A DNA stretch of 64,000 nt, taken from assembly GCF_003385955.1 (NCBI RefSeq), contig NZ_QRDW01000005.1, forward strand, positions 1 to 64,000, written 5' to 3'. The position numbers and the translations under genes were made by a program. Below the pieces are notes generated by a model. It was given only the letters and a program-made list of their open reading frames with translations. It did no database searches and was not told where the DNA came from. Shown in pieces: positions 53,682 to 63,015 of this stretch. Numbering within the stretch: position 1 is the stretch's first letter; each line of letters begins with the position of its first letter. This DNA comes from Aestuariispira insulae (GTDB lineage Bacteria; Pseudomonadota; Alphaproteobacteria; UBA8366; Aestuariispiraceae).

Positions 53682-54398
53682 TCAGAACCGGTCGGGATAA
53701 TCCGTGATTAGCGATTCAACACCCCAATCCAGCAATTCCCGGCCACGTTCCGGATCATTGACGGTATAGACCCGCACAGGGAAACCGGAGTCCCGTAAGG
53801 CGTTGAACTGTTCCCGGCTGAGATGATCGCTATCCACATGGACGGCAGTGGCGCCAAGCCCATGCAGGCGGTCCTCCCAGTCGGCTGGGATCTCTTCCCA
53901 TAGAAGCGCATGTTCGATCTGGGGGATGCGTTCCTGGGATGCCTTCAAGGCCTCTTCGCTGAAGCTGGAAATCACGGGGGCAGGCAAATGCCGAGGCCAG
54001 CGTTTTTCAACCTGATCGGCAACCGCCTGGCCGGTAGCTACATCCTGGCCTTGTGCCGGTTTGATCTCGATATTGGCTCCGATGCCCAGTGCCACCAGGA
54101 TATCCATGGTATCTAGGAAGGTCGGAACCTTCTCATGGCAGAATTCCGCGTCATACCAGGAACCGGCATCCAGTGCCTTGATCTTGGAAACAGTGGCTTC
54201 GCTGACCATAAGTTCTGCCCCGGTGATCCGGCGCAGGCTCTCATCATGATGGATCATCAGGGTGCCGTCGCCCGCCAACATACAGTCAAACTCAACGCAT
54301 TTCGCGCCCAGTTCGGCAGCTTTGGCAAAGGCGGCCAGGGTGTTTTCCGGCGCGTGGCCGCTGGCGCCGCGATGGGCTATGATCTTTGGCAAAGGCAT
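53682..54398 (-). CDS. ugpQ: Glycerophosphodiester phosphodiesterase
   Basis: 238 residues, no signal peptide, so cytosolic. The GDPD motif IAHRGASGHAPENTLAAF at residues 6-23 supplies the catalytic His 9-Arg 10 and Glu 18; VEFDCMLAGDGTLMIHHD follows with the metal-binding and second catalytic His residues. It hydrolyses deacylated phospholipids to glycerol-3-phosphate and an alcohol, a phosphorus-scavenging step that suits its place in an organophosphorus region. It lies upstream of nothing obvious in its own direction and converges with the methyltransferase gene. Confidence 0.9.
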   Translation of the reverse strand: MPLPKIIAHRGASGHAPENTLAAFAKAAELGAKCVEFDCMLAGDGTLMIHHDESLRRITGAELMVSEATVSKIKALDAGSWYDAEFCHEKVPTFLDTMDILVALGIGANIEIKPAQGQDVATGQAVADQVEKRWPRHLPAPVISSFSEEALKASQERIPQIEHALLWEEIPADWEDRLHGLGATAVHVDSDHLSREQFNALRDSGFPVRVYTVNDPERGRELLDWGVESLITDYPDRF

Positions 54399-54560
54399 GG
54401 CGAAGGGTCAATCTTTCCAACAGCAGTGCATAACAAGCATGTTCACAAGCCTGCTTTTTATGCCGGATCGTTTGCACGATCAAATCGAAATAGAGAATTT
54501 TTGGATTTCGTCCGCCCGCCCCGACCGAAAAACCATGGGGCGGGGCAGGCGGATGAAACT

Positions 54561-56264
54561 TTAACGGCCGCGCCAGGCGGCGGTTTTCTTCATGATGCCC
54601 CGGCTTAACAGGGCATGAAGGATCCTGGCGCCAAGACAGGTATAGGCAATCATCATGGCCATGGCGGCGGCTGGGGCGATATCGCCGGCGTCATCCATAT
54701 TCAAAACCGCGATTGATGCCAAAGAGGTGTCAGAGGAATACAGGAACACAACCGCCGACACGGTGGTCATGGCATTCATGAAAAGATAGATCGAGATATC
54801 CAGGATTGCCGGGCTGCAAACCGGAACGGTAACTCGCGTGAAAGTCTTGTAAAAAGGGGCTTTCAAGCTGGCGGACACCGCCTCGAACTCGTTATCCATC
54901 TGCTGGAGCGCGGTTACCGCGGTCAGGTGGCTCACCGTATAGAAATGGGTGATCGTCACCACCACCAGGATAATCATAGTGCCATAGATGAAATTGAGCG
55001 GGTTATCCGGGTTGTTGAAAAAGAAAATATAGGCCAAGCCCAAAACCATGCCTGGCACCGCCAGAGGGATGATCGCGATTGCCTGGAACAGGCCGCGGCC
55101 TTTTTCAAACCCTCGTCCCTTTTGAACCAGATAGGCACCGAAAAAAATGACAACCGTGCCAATGGTTGCGGACCAGAGGCCAAGCTCGATGGAGTTGTAA
55201 AAGGAATCCCAGCCACCGCCATCCATGACGTCGAAATTATAGTTATTCAGCGAAAGCGAGAGATCATACGGCCAGAATTTCACCAGGGCGGCATATTGCG
55301 CCATGCCGATCATGCCGATGATGACAGCGGCAACCAGCGTGCAGAAACCCAGGAAGAACATATCGCGTTTTGCATCGGGCTTGGGCACCAGCGGTACCGC
55401 CTTGGCGGAGAGCAGGGCCACCTGTTTCTTCTGGACGATTCGGTCGAGCACGAAGGCCAGCAGGGCGGGGGCCAGCAGAACCACGGAAACAACCGCGCCC
55501 ATCTGGAAATTCAGCTGCCCGATCACCTGCTTATAGATGTCGGTGGCCAACATGTTGTAATTGCCGCCAATCACTTTGGGCACACCGAAATCGGTGAAGA
55601 CGAGGGTGAAGACCACGAAGCCTGCGGAGATCAGGCCGTATTTGGCACCCGGCAAAGTGACGGTGAAAAAGGTCCGGATCTTACTGGTGCGTAATGCATC
55701 CGCGGCTTCGTAAAGCCTGGAATCGGCAATGGAGAGCGCGGTGATCACGATCATCAGCGCATGGGGGAAGACCCAATAGCTGGAACCGAAAACAATGCCG
55801 ATCGGACCGTAGATGCTTTCACCAAACAGCAACTCCTTGGCAACGCCCTGATTGCCGAACCAATAGACCAGAGAAATCCCGGATAATAGTGACGGAGTCA
55901 GCAGCGGAATCATGGCGACCAGGCGGAAAAACTTCTTGAACGGAATGCAGGTCCGGGTCAGCGCATAGGCATAAAGGAAACTGGTGACCAAAACCACGAT
56001 GGTGGCGATGACCGAGATTGAAAGCGAGTTATAGATCGACTGGAACAGGGCGGGAGTGGAGAAATACTCAACATAGTTGGCCAGGCCGATGAAATTGCCA
56101 TCCGAATCTTCGAAGGATTTCGACAGCATGGCATAAAGCGGCAGAATGATCGCAATGATCAGGACCAGCCCGATCAGGATCATGGCCCCGCGCATGATCC
56201 AGTCATCGTTGGAAAGTTTGGGTTTGATCGGTACGGATTTACCGGAAAAAGCAGTGTCCGCCAT
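54561..56264 (-). CDS. phnV: 2-aminoethylphosphonate ABC transporter permease (fused)
   Basis: 567 residues with about twelve membrane segments, two binding-protein-dependent permease halves in one chain. EAA loops: YEAADALRTSKIRTFF followed by TLPGAKYG, and FEAVSASLKAPFYKTF followed by TVPVCSPAI. This fused layout is that of the PhnU/PhnV-type 2-aminoethylphosphonate importers and of iron permeases; assignment to phosphonate rests on the linked binding protein and the nearby phnWAY genes. It starts four bases after the ATPase stop. Confidence 0.85.
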   Translation of the reverse strand: MADTAFSGKSVPIKPKLSNDDWIMRGAMILIGLVLIIAIILPLYAMLSKSFEDSDGNFIGLANYVEYFSTPALFQSIYNSLSISVIATIVVLVTSFLYAYALTRTCIPFKKFFRLVAMIPLLTPSLLSGISLVYWFGNQGVAKELLFGESIYGPIGIVFGSSYWVFPHALMIVITALSIADSRLYEAADALRTSKIRTFFTVTLPGAKYGLISAGFVVFTLVFTDFGVPKVIGGNYNMLATDIYKQVIGQLNFQMGAVVSVVLLAPALLAFVLDRIVQKKQVALLSAKAVPLVPKPDAKRDMFFLGFCTLVAAVIIGMIGMAQYAALVKFWPYDLSLSLNNYNFDVMDGGGWDSFYNSIELGLWSATIGTVVIFFGAYLVQKGRGFEKGRGLFQAIAIIPLAVPGMVLGLAYIFFFNNPDNPLNFIYGTMIILVVVTITHFYTVSHLTAVTALQQMDNEFEAVSASLKAPFYKTFTRVTVPVCSPAILDISIYLFMNAMTTVSAVVFLYSSDTSLASIAVLNMDDAGDIAPAAAMAMMIAYTCLGARILHALLSRGIMKKTAAWRGR

Positions 56265-56268
56265 CTGT

Positions 56269-57348
56269 TCAGCCCTCCATCGGGAAGAGGCGGATATGGT
56301 CGGCCGGCACGCGGATTTTCAGTTCACGGCCTTTTTCGAGATTTACACGGCGCGACAGGTTGATGGAGAAATCCGCATTGATGGTGGATTGTCCCAGATC
56401 TCCGCCGGTGAGATCTGCCCGAAAAAACGATCCCAGGAATTCAATGTCCTTGAGGTTCACTGAAATGGCGTTGTTCATGTCGCCATCTTCGACCGCCACC
56501 AGATCTTCCGGACGGAAAGCCACCTGCACGGCCTGACCGGGCTTGTGGCCGTTGGTTTTCGCCGCCAGCTGCTGGCTGCCAATCTGGATCCGGTCGCTTT
56601 CCACCACCTGACCGTTCATGAAATTCATATGGCCGACAAAATCGGCCACGAAGGCGCATTCCGGTTTCCGGTAAACGTCGATCGGGGTGCCGATCTGTTC
56701 GATCACGCCGTCATTCATGACGACGATGCGGTCGGCCATGGTCAAGGCTTCTTCCTGATCATGGGTGACCATGATGGTGGTGACGCCGAGCCTGCGCTGT
56801 AATTCCTTGATCTCATGGCGCAGATGGACACGTACACGGGCATCAAGGGCGGAAAGCGGCTCATCCAGCAGTAGCAGGCCGGGGCTGGTCGCGATGGCGC
56901 GGGCCAAGGCCACGCGCTGCTGTTGGCCGCCGGAAAGCTGGGCCGGATATTTCTCACCCTGTTCGGGCAGACCGACAGTTTCCAGCAATTCCCGGACACG
57001 CTTTTCAATCTGGGATTTTTCCAGCTTCTGGTTTTCCAGGCCATAGGCCACATTCTTGGAAACCGTCATATTGGGGAAAAGCGCGTAAGACTGGAAAACA
57101 ATGCCGAAATCGCGCTCGGATGGCGGCAGGGCGGAAATGTCCCGGCCGGCCTGGAATACCTGACCCGATGTTTGGATATCAAGGCCTGCAATAGCCCGCA
57201 GCAAGGTGGTCTTGCCGCAGCCGGATGGGCCTAGGAAGCAAATGAATTCACCTTCCTCGATCTCCAGGGAAACATCTTTCAGGGCGGTGAAGTCACCAAA
57301 TTTTTTAACCACATTTTGGATGCGAAGATATTTTTCTTTGTCCGCCAT
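56269..57348 (-). CDS. phnT: 2-aminoethylphosphonate ABC transporter ATPase
   Basis: 359 residues. Walker A GPSGCGKT at 40-47, Q-loop FQSYALFPNMT, signature LSGGQQQR, Walker B LLLLDEPLSALD and a TOBE domain at the C-terminus, as in the spermidine/iron/phosphonate class. GATTGAGAG precedes the ATG. It energises the fused permease encoded downstream and follows the binding-protein gene after an intervening hairpin. Substrate assignment is by linkage. Confidence 0.88.
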   Translation of the reverse strand: MADKEKYLRIQNVVKKFGDFTALKDVSLEIEEGEFICFLGPSGCGKTTLLRAIAGLDIQTSGQVFQAGRDISALPPSERDFGIVFQSYALFPNMTVSKNVAYGLENQKLEKSQIEKRVRELLETVGLPEQGEKYPAQLSGGQQQRVALARAIATSPGLLLLDEPLSALDARVRVHLRHEIKELQRRLGVTTIMVTHDQEEALTMADRIVVMNDGVIEQIGTPIDVYRKPECAFVADFVGHMNFMNGQVVESDRIQIGSQQLAAKTNGHKPGQAVQVAFRPEDLVAVEDGDMNNAISVNLKDIEFLGSFFRADLTGGDLGQSTINADFSINLSRRVNLEKGRELKIRVPADHIRLFPMEG

Positions 57349-57426
57349 CTCTCAATCCCCACTGCTGCCGGTCTGGGCCTGTGGCTGTCAGACCGGCGTA
57401 AAATCGATAAATTCGAAAATCGTCTC

Positions 57427-57470
57427 AAAAAACGGAAAGACCGGCCCGGTGGAAATTCCCACCGGGCCGG
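57427..57470 (-). terminator. Strong hairpin between the binding-protein and ATPase genes
   Basis: On the reverse strand CCGGCCCGGTGG (57470-57459) pairs perfectly with CCACCGGGCCGG (57452-57441), followed by TCTTTCCGTTTTTT. It sits 26 bases after the binding-protein stop within the transporter operon, so it probably attenuates transcription of the ATPase and permease. Confidence 0.85.
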
Positions 57471-57496
57471 CGACTGTTATCAGGTCCGTCCGAAGA

Positions 57497-58522
57497 TTAC
57501 TTCGGCTCGGATTTGGAGTCGTAACGGTTTTTCCATTCCGCCAGGATCTTGTCACGATTAACAGCGGCCCATTCAAAGTCGTTGTTGATCATTGCTGCGG
57601 AAAGGTTCTCCGGGAAATGTTCAACCGGCTTGGCAACGCCCGGATAGGCAACAACGGCATAGCCTTTGTTGTACATTTCGTTGGCTTCCTTGGTCACGGT
57701 GAAGTCAACCAGCTTCTGTGCGGCTTCCAGTTTCTTGGTGCCTTTGACGATGGCGGTTGCTTCCATGTCCCAGCCCACACCTTCGGTCGGAACAACGATT
57801 TCCAGCGGTGCGCCTTTGGCTTTGGACTTGGCGCCACGGAAGGCAAAGCTTACACCAATCGGTACTTCACCGGAGGCGGCCTGCTTGCAGGGCTTGGAAC
57901 CGGAATGGGTGTACCAGGCAATGTTCTGATGCAACTCGTCCATGAATTTCCAGCCGCCTTCTTCGCCAAACATCTGCAGCCAGGAGGAGACGTCTAGGAA
58001 ACCGGTGCCGGAAGATGCCGGGTTCGGCATGGCGACATGACCTTTGTAAACCGGTTTGGTCAGGTCTTTCCAGGAAGACGGGATCGGCAGGCCTTTGGCT
58101 TCGGCTTCAACGGTGTTGACGCATACCGCTGCAACCCAGGCATCCATGCCGGTCCAGGACGGCGGGTTGGAGCTGTCGACGAAGGAACCTTCCAGCTTCT
58201 CAACGCCAGCCGGTGCATAGGGCTCCAGCATGCCTTCGGCCTTTAGTTTCATCAGAGAGGTAGCGGCCAGGCCCCAAACAACGTCAGCCTGTGGATTGTC
58301 TTTCTCAGCCAGCAGTTTCGCGGTCACAACACCGGTGGAATCGCGAACCCATTTGATTTTGATGTCCGGGTTCTGCTTGTTGAACTCAGCGGCATATTTC
58401 TTCAGGTCTTCCGCCTCAACAGCAGTGTAGACGGTCAATGTTTCTGCAAGCGCGGCAGAGGTGATCACGGCAGCGGAAGCTGCGCCGATCAGGCCCAATG
58501 CAATTTTCTTCATGGCGGTCAT
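57497..58522 (-). CDS. phnS: 2-aminoethylphosphonate-binding periplasmic protein
   Basis: 341 residues from the ATG at 58522, with GGGAG 9 bases upstream; ATG at 58513 is also possible. Signal peptide about 1-28 (ends ALA). The mature sequence starts ETLTVYTAVEAEDLKKYAAE, typical of iron/phosphonate-class binding proteins, and has DVVWGLAATSLMKL, ANPASSGTGF-like NPASSGTGFLDVSSWL, and GVSFAFRGAKSKA. First gene of the importer operon and the one that assigns the system to 2-aminoethylphosphonate by resemblance and context. Confidence 0.85.
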   Translation of the reverse strand: MTAMKKIALGLIGAASAAVITSAALAETLTVYTAVEAEDLKKYAAEFNKQNPDIKIKWVRDSTGVVTAKLLAEKDNPQADVVWGLAATSLMKLKAEGMLEPYAPAGVEKLEGSFVDSSNPPSWTGMDAWVAAVCVNTVEAEAKGLPIPSSWKDLTKPVYKGHVAMPNPASSGTGFLDVSSWLQMFGEEGGWKFMDELHQNIAWYTHSGSKPCKQAASGEVPIGVSFAFRGAKSKAKGAPLEIVVPTEGVGWDMEATAIVKGTKKLEAAQKLVDFTVTKEANEMYNKGYAVVAYPGVAKPVEHFPENLSAAMINNDFEWAAVNRDKILAEWKNRYDSKSEPK

Positions 58523-59066
58523 GGATAAATCTCCCAAATGGATCCCCAGTAAACTCACCTGCGGGGGAAGGGCATGTTCCTGGATTGGGACATGTCTCCG
58601 GCAGGCACCCGTAATCAGTTATCATCCTTTGTGGATGCAGGGTCTTTGCTGCCCTGAATCCAACAGTGCAATGATCGCGGCGACAGTACAGTTAGGATTG
58701 CGACAAATTGGGGACGGTTTTGTTACAATTATATAAAATATCTAAAATATGATAATGAGATATAGAAAAAAACTATACTTTTATAAACCGTGACTATTGT
58801 CTGAAACATTAGGGAGGATGCGGGCTTCAGCCATATTCCCGCATGAAGGGAACAAGCTTTATCGAAGCATCGATAAGACGGCTATCGCCGGGTTGAACGG
58901 CGGCACTTCTGGCTGCGTTGGATGGCTGCCAATCTATGAGAAGAAGATCGCATATCGCAGGAATGATGTTTTTTGTCAGTGCGACCAGATGATGGCGCAT
59001 TGGTAAAACATATGCTTGCTCTCAATGAGAGCTTTCAGGCTATAGATTTTTTATATGACTTGGCGT
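58523..59066. other. Gene-free interval upstream of phnS
   Basis: 544 bases without a convincing gene. Bases 58720-58790 are very AT-rich and are likely promoter DNA for phnS. On the reverse strand TTGTAACAAAACCGTCC (about 58712-58728) is a weak match to a Pho box (TGTAA-N6-CGTCC). A 69-codon forward frame beginning at a TTG at 58797 has no family features and was not called. Nothing else was recognised. Confidence 0.4.
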
Positions 59067-60023
59067 TTACGCCCATATGCGCGTGCCGATGGAGCCGATA
59101 TACGCCAGATAGCCACAGACCAGGAATATCGCGTCCCGGCGGCAGATTTTTGAATCCCCCTTCAGCATGGGAACCAATACCAGGGAAGCGGCCAGCATGA
59201 CCCAGATATCGAATTGGCGGATGTCATCGGCGATGGTCAGCGGTTCGACCATCGCGGTAATGCCCAGGATGGACAGCACATTGAACATGCAGGAGCCCAT
59301 GACATTGGCAACAGCAACATCGGCATGCTTGCGCATGGCGGCAACCACCGTGGCGGCCAATTCCGGCAGGGAGGTACCCAGGGCCACCAGGGTCAGCCCG
59401 ATAATGGATTCAGGGATGCCGAAATCGGTCGCGATATTGACAGCGCCCTCGACCAGCAGATGCGCGCCGAAGACCAAACCGGCAAAACCGGCCAGCAGAT
59501 ATCCGCCAATCACGAGCGGATTTTCAGGCACATTCTGAAGTTCTTCCATCTCCCGCTCATGCAAATCCGAAGCGGCGTTTTTCTTCTTATCCTGATAATA
59601 GGACCAACTGAGGAAAACCAGCAGGGTGGACAGCATCAGGGCGCCCTGCCAAAAAACGATTTTGCCCGTCAGGCCTAGAATGGTGAGCACCACCATGGAG
59701 GCCAGCATCATGCCACCGTCGCGGCGGATTGCCTTCGGGCAGCAGACCAGGGGGGTGATCAATCCACCCAACCCTAGGATCAATAGCAGATTGGAAATAT
59801 TGCTGCCGACCACATTGCCGATCGCCAGGTCGGGCTGGCCATCCAGTGCGGCCTGAAGGGTTACCACCAGTTCCGGTGCCGAGGTGCCAAAACCAATGAC
59901 TGTCAGGCCGATGATCGCGGGGGAGACACAGAGTTTCTTGGCCAGCGCGATCGCACCTCGAAGGGCACCTTCGCCCCCAAAAAACAGGAGAATCAATCCA
60001 CCGATTACAAAAAGAATATCCAT
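59067..60023 (-). CDS. Calcium/sodium antiporter (CaCA family, YrbG-like)
   Basis: 318 residues from the ATG at 60023; the longer upstream frame to 60140 has no membrane character and no family match. Ten or so hydrophobic segments in two inverted halves, each with an alpha-repeat: TVIGFGTSAPELVVTL with GNVVGSNISN in the first, and LVALGTSLPELAATVV with ANVMGSCMFN in the second. These glutamates bind Ca and Na. Inner-membrane exchange of Ca2+ for Na+ is the family role; a link to the phosphorus genes is not evident. Confidence 0.9.
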   Translation of the reverse strand: MDILFVIGGLILLFFGGEGALRGAIALAKKLCVSPAIIGLTVIGFGTSAPELVVTLQAALDGQPDLAIGNVVGSNISNLLLILGLGGLITPLVCCPKAIRRDGGMMLASMVVLTILGLTGKIVFWQGALMLSTLLVFLSWSYYQDKKKNAASDLHEREMEELQNVPENPLVIGGYLLAGFAGLVFGAHLLVEGAVNIATDFGIPESIIGLTLVALGTSLPELAATVVAAMRKHADVAVANVMGSCMFNVLSILGITAMVEPLTIADDIRQFDIWVMLAASLVLVPMLKGDSKICRRDAIFLVCGYLAYIGSIGTRIWA

Positions 60024-60263
60024 ACTGAAAACCCGGCCCCCGCGCTGGCCTTGAAAAATGCAATTATTGTGACTGGAGGCGCCTGCCTCGGCCCCTCTCA
60101 TATGCGGGCTTTCTTTGGGATTGCAAGGGAAACTGTGCATTCTGTGTGATTTTCCGGTCCTTAACAGATTTTAAGGAATGCGGGGTTACGATAATGGATC
60201 GGGTAAATGCCGGAAAAATGATGGGATTGGCCGCAAAAACGGCTAGAAATGATAGATTTTAAC

Positions 60264-60289
60264 CTGTAACAAAAATGTAACAATGTAAG
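60264..60289 (+). promoter_or_regulatory. Pho-box-like repeats before the Na/Pi transporter
   Basis: CTGTAACAAAAATGTAACAATGTAAG carries TGTAA three times; the first two are 11 bases apart, the spacing of PhoB direct repeats (TGTCA-N6-TGTCA). It lies about 85 bases before the transporter start. A separate inverted repeat, CCTTAA (60159-60164) with TTAAGG (60171-60176), lies in the same divergent region. The rest of 60024-60372 shows no gene. Confidence 0.55.
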
Positions 60290-60372
60290 CTTCTGTGATT
60301 CCTGTGCTTATGGCTGCATGGTCGGGAAGACACGGAAAAGAAAACCATAATAAAGAAAAGGACAGGTGCTGA

Positions 60373-62067
60373 ATGTCTGCGACAATGTTGCTTGTGAATC
60401 TATTGGGGGCGGTTGCCCTGCTGCTCTGGGGCATGCGGATGGTCCGGACGGGTGCTCAAAGGGCATTTGGTAATGGGTTGCAGGCTTTTCTGTCGCACTG
60501 GCTGCGAAACCGTTTTGCGGCTTTTGGTGCGGGGCTGGGCGTTACCGCACTGGTTCAAAGCAGCACGGCGACCTGCCTGATGACGGCGGATTTTGCCGCG
60601 CGCGGCATTGTTGCCCTGCCGGTCGCCCTGGCGATCATGCTGGGCGCGGATGTGGCGACAAGCTTGATTGCGCAGGTTTTCAGCTTTGATATTTCCTGGC
60701 TATCGCCGATTTTACTATTTGGCGGCTTTTTGTTGCATGCTTCCAGCAAAGGCAAACGGCCGCAGAATGCCGGTCGGATTTTCATTGGTCTCGGGTTGAT
60801 CCTTCTGGCGCTCGGCCTGATTGTTGCCAGTTCGGAACCCCTGCGTGCCTCCCCCACGGTGCCGGTCATTGTCGGGGCGCTCGATGGGGAACCGCTGATT
60901 GCCATTCTGCTGGCGGCGGTGCTTACCTGGCTCGCCCATTCCAGCCTGGCGACGGTCCTGCTTGTCTGCTCGCTGGCTGCCACGGGGGCTATTCCGGTGG
61001 GGTTGGCGCTGACATTGGTGCTGGGGGCGAATTTCGGAGGCGCGTTACCGCCATTCCTGGCGACGCTCCACGGCCCGCGTGAGGGAAGGATGGTTGCCGT
61101 CGGCAACGGCCTTTTCAAGCTGACCGGCTGTGTGATTGCCTTGCCGCTGCTAGGCCTCATCCAACCTTATCTTGCGACGTTCGACCCGGATCCGGTGCGC
61201 ATGGCGGTTAATATGCATACCCTGTTCAATCTTGGTCTGGCGGTTCTGTTCCTGCCGGTTGTTGGATTGGCGGCAAAACTGGTAGAGCGGTTGATCAAGG
61301 ATCAGGATGAAGGTCAGCCACAGGAGATGCACCAACGCAATCTCGGCTACGAGGAAGGGTTGGATCCGGCTATTTCCCTGGCGAATGCCTCCCGGGAGGT
61401 CTTGCGTATGGGCGATTTGGTCGATGCGATGCTGGCCGATTCCATGGCGGCGGTACGCGAGGGCGGTGATCCGGAGGTGATTGCCGAGATTGCCCGCAGG
61501 GATGATCAGATCGACAGGGTTTATGAGGCTGTGAAGCTGTATCTGGCGGCGGTGCGCCGGGAATCCCTGGATGAGCAGGAAAGCCTGCAATGTGGTGAGA
61601 TCATGGCTTTTTGCACCAATTTGGAACATATCGGTGACATTGCGGAAAATCTTGTGGATCTGGCGGTGAAAAAGGAAAAGCGTGGCTTGCGTTTTTCACC
61701 GGAAGGCGAGTCGGAATTGGATCAGCTCTTCCGTCGGGTACACAATAATCTGCGACTTGCGCTGGGGGTGTTCATCTCTGGAGAGATGTCACATGCCCGA
61801 AAACTGATTCAGGAAAAGGATGAAGTGCGCAACCTGGAGAAGGTCGCGGCGGAAAACCATTATCAGCGCCTGGAACAGGGGCGGCCGGAGGCCATCGAAA
61901 CCTCGGCCATGCATCTCGATATCATCCGCGATTTGAAACGTATTAATGCCCATCTTACATCGGTTGCTTATCCGATATTGGATTCTGCGGGCGAGCTGCG
62001 CTCAAGCCGCCTGAAGAAAAAACGCGCGGAAACCTCCTCCAAAAAAGAGGGCGCAACGTTGGCATAA
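60373..62067 (+). CDS. Na/Pi cotransporter-family protein with PhoU-like C-terminus
   Basis: 564 residues. The first 310 residues form membrane segments with two inverted Na/Pi_cotrans repeats: VQSSTATCLM at 61-70 (QSS Na/Pi motif) and a modified second copy, LAHSSLATVLL. The last 230 residues are a cytosolic PhoU-like helical domain (MGDLVDAMLADSMAAV, NLEHIGDIAENLVDLA). It moves phosphate with sodium; the PhoU-like domain usually senses or limits uptake. Together with a Pho-box-like site, this fits phosphate-starvation control. Confidence 0.9.
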   Translation: MSATMLLVNLLGAVALLLWGMRMVRTGAQRAFGNGLQAFLSHWLRNRFAAFGAGLGVTALVQSSTATCLMTADFAARGIVALPVALAIMLGADVATSLIAQVFSFDISWLSPILLFGGFLLHASSKGKRPQNAGRIFIGLGLILLALGLIVASSEPLRASPTVPVIVGALDGEPLIAILLAAVLTWLAHSSLATVLLVCSLAATGAIPVGLALTLVLGANFGGALPPFLATLHGPREGRMVAVGNGLFKLTGCVIALPLLGLIQPYLATFDPDPVRMAVNMHTLFNLGLAVLFLPVVGLAAKLVERLIKDQDEGQPQEMHQRNLGYEEGLDPAISLANASREVLRMGDLVDAMLADSMAAVREGGDPEVIAEIARRDDQIDRVYEAVKLYLAAVRRESLDEQESLQCGEIMAFCTNLEHIGDIAENLVDLAVKKEKRGLRFSPEGESELDQLFRRVHNNLRLALGVFISGEMSHARKLIQEKDEVRNLEKVAAENHYQRLEQGRPEAIETSAMHLDIIRDLKRINAHLTSVAYPILDSAGELRSSRLKKKRAETSSKKEGATLA

Positions 62068-62145
62068 CGGCAATGTCGGCTTATATCCCTTGGGACGTGC
62101 AATTATTTACAAGAGAGTTTCCGCCGCAGGGGGTATACTCAGCTA

Positions 62146-63015
62146 ATGACCATGGTATGTGCAAAAGACAACCCTTTTGAAACCGGCGAGCTCAGCCCGC
62201 GGGAGCGAGCGCATTTGTGGGTCGATTCCCGTTTTGACGACCTGGAATGCCTTCATGCCCGGTTTCAGGACTATCAATATAGCCCGCATTTCCATGACAC
62301 TTTTGTTTTTGGCCGTGTCGAACAGGGGGTCGAGCATTGCCGCAGCCGTGGCCTTGATTTCGCCCTGACACCTGGCACAAGCCTGACCATCATCAATCCC
62401 GGGGATTTGCACGACGGTCGACCGGGCGAAGAGGGGTATGAATACCGCATGTTTTATCCCTCGGTTGAATTGATGCGACAGGCCAATGAGGAATGTGGCG
62501 GCTCCGGCGATATCCCCTGGTTTTCAAACTGTTATGTGGAAGATCGTCTCTTGAGCGAGCGGATCGGCCGGCTGCATCGGCTGCTGGAAAGCGAAGGTTG
62601 TCCGCTGGAGGCGGAAAGCCTCATGCTGGAAACGCTGACCCATCTGGTTTTGCATCATGGTGATCAGAAACCGGTACCGGGTAGGATCGGTGATGAATCC
62701 TCACCGGTTGCCAAGGTCTGTGATTTTGTCCGCGATGGCCTGGACCAGGAATTTGGTCTGGAGGATATGGCAACAATCGCCGGGTTGAACCGGTATCAGC
62801 TGATACGGGCCTTTCGCAAGGAAATGGGAATGACCCCCCATGCGTATGTCATCAACCGCCGTGTCGAGGCGGCGCGGGGATTGTTGAAGAATGGCGTGAC
62901 CCTAAGCGCGGCTGCCCTGGATTGCGGTTTTTACGATCAGGCGCATTTTTCACGCATCTTCAAGCGGGTGGTTGGTGTGACGCCGGGTGCCTACCGGAAT
63001 GCCTGCCATGGCTGA
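62146..63015 (+). CDS. AraC-family regulator (tandem copy 1)
   Basis: 289 residues (ATG at 62146, or 62152). An N-terminal AraC-like cupin region (YSPHFHDTFVFGRVEQG, with NPGDLHDGRPG) is followed by the two-helix-turn-helix DNA-binding domain at about 187-285, ending CGFYDQAHFSRIFKRVVGVTPGAYR. The ligand is unknown. Its stop overlaps the start of a second, similar regulator by 8 bases, so both are made from one transcript. Confidence 0.88.
   Translation: MTMVCAKDNPFETGELSPRERAHLWVDSRFDDLECLHARFQDYQYSPHFHDTFVFGRVEQGVEHCRSRGLDFALTPGTSLTIINPGDLHDGRPGEEGYEYRMFYPSVELMRQANEECGGSGDIPWFSNCYVEDRLLSERIGRLHRLLESEGCPLEAESLMLETLTHLVLHHGDQKPVPGRIGDESSPVAKVCDFVRDGLDQEFGLEDMATIAGLNRYQLIRAFRKEMGMTPHAYVINRRVEAARGLLKNGVTLSAAALDCGFYDQAHFSRIFKRVVGVTPGAYRNACHG

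Noticed and set aside
58797-59006. Forward 69-codon frame in the gap before the antiporter
   Set aside because: TTG start without a ribosome site and no recognisable domain.
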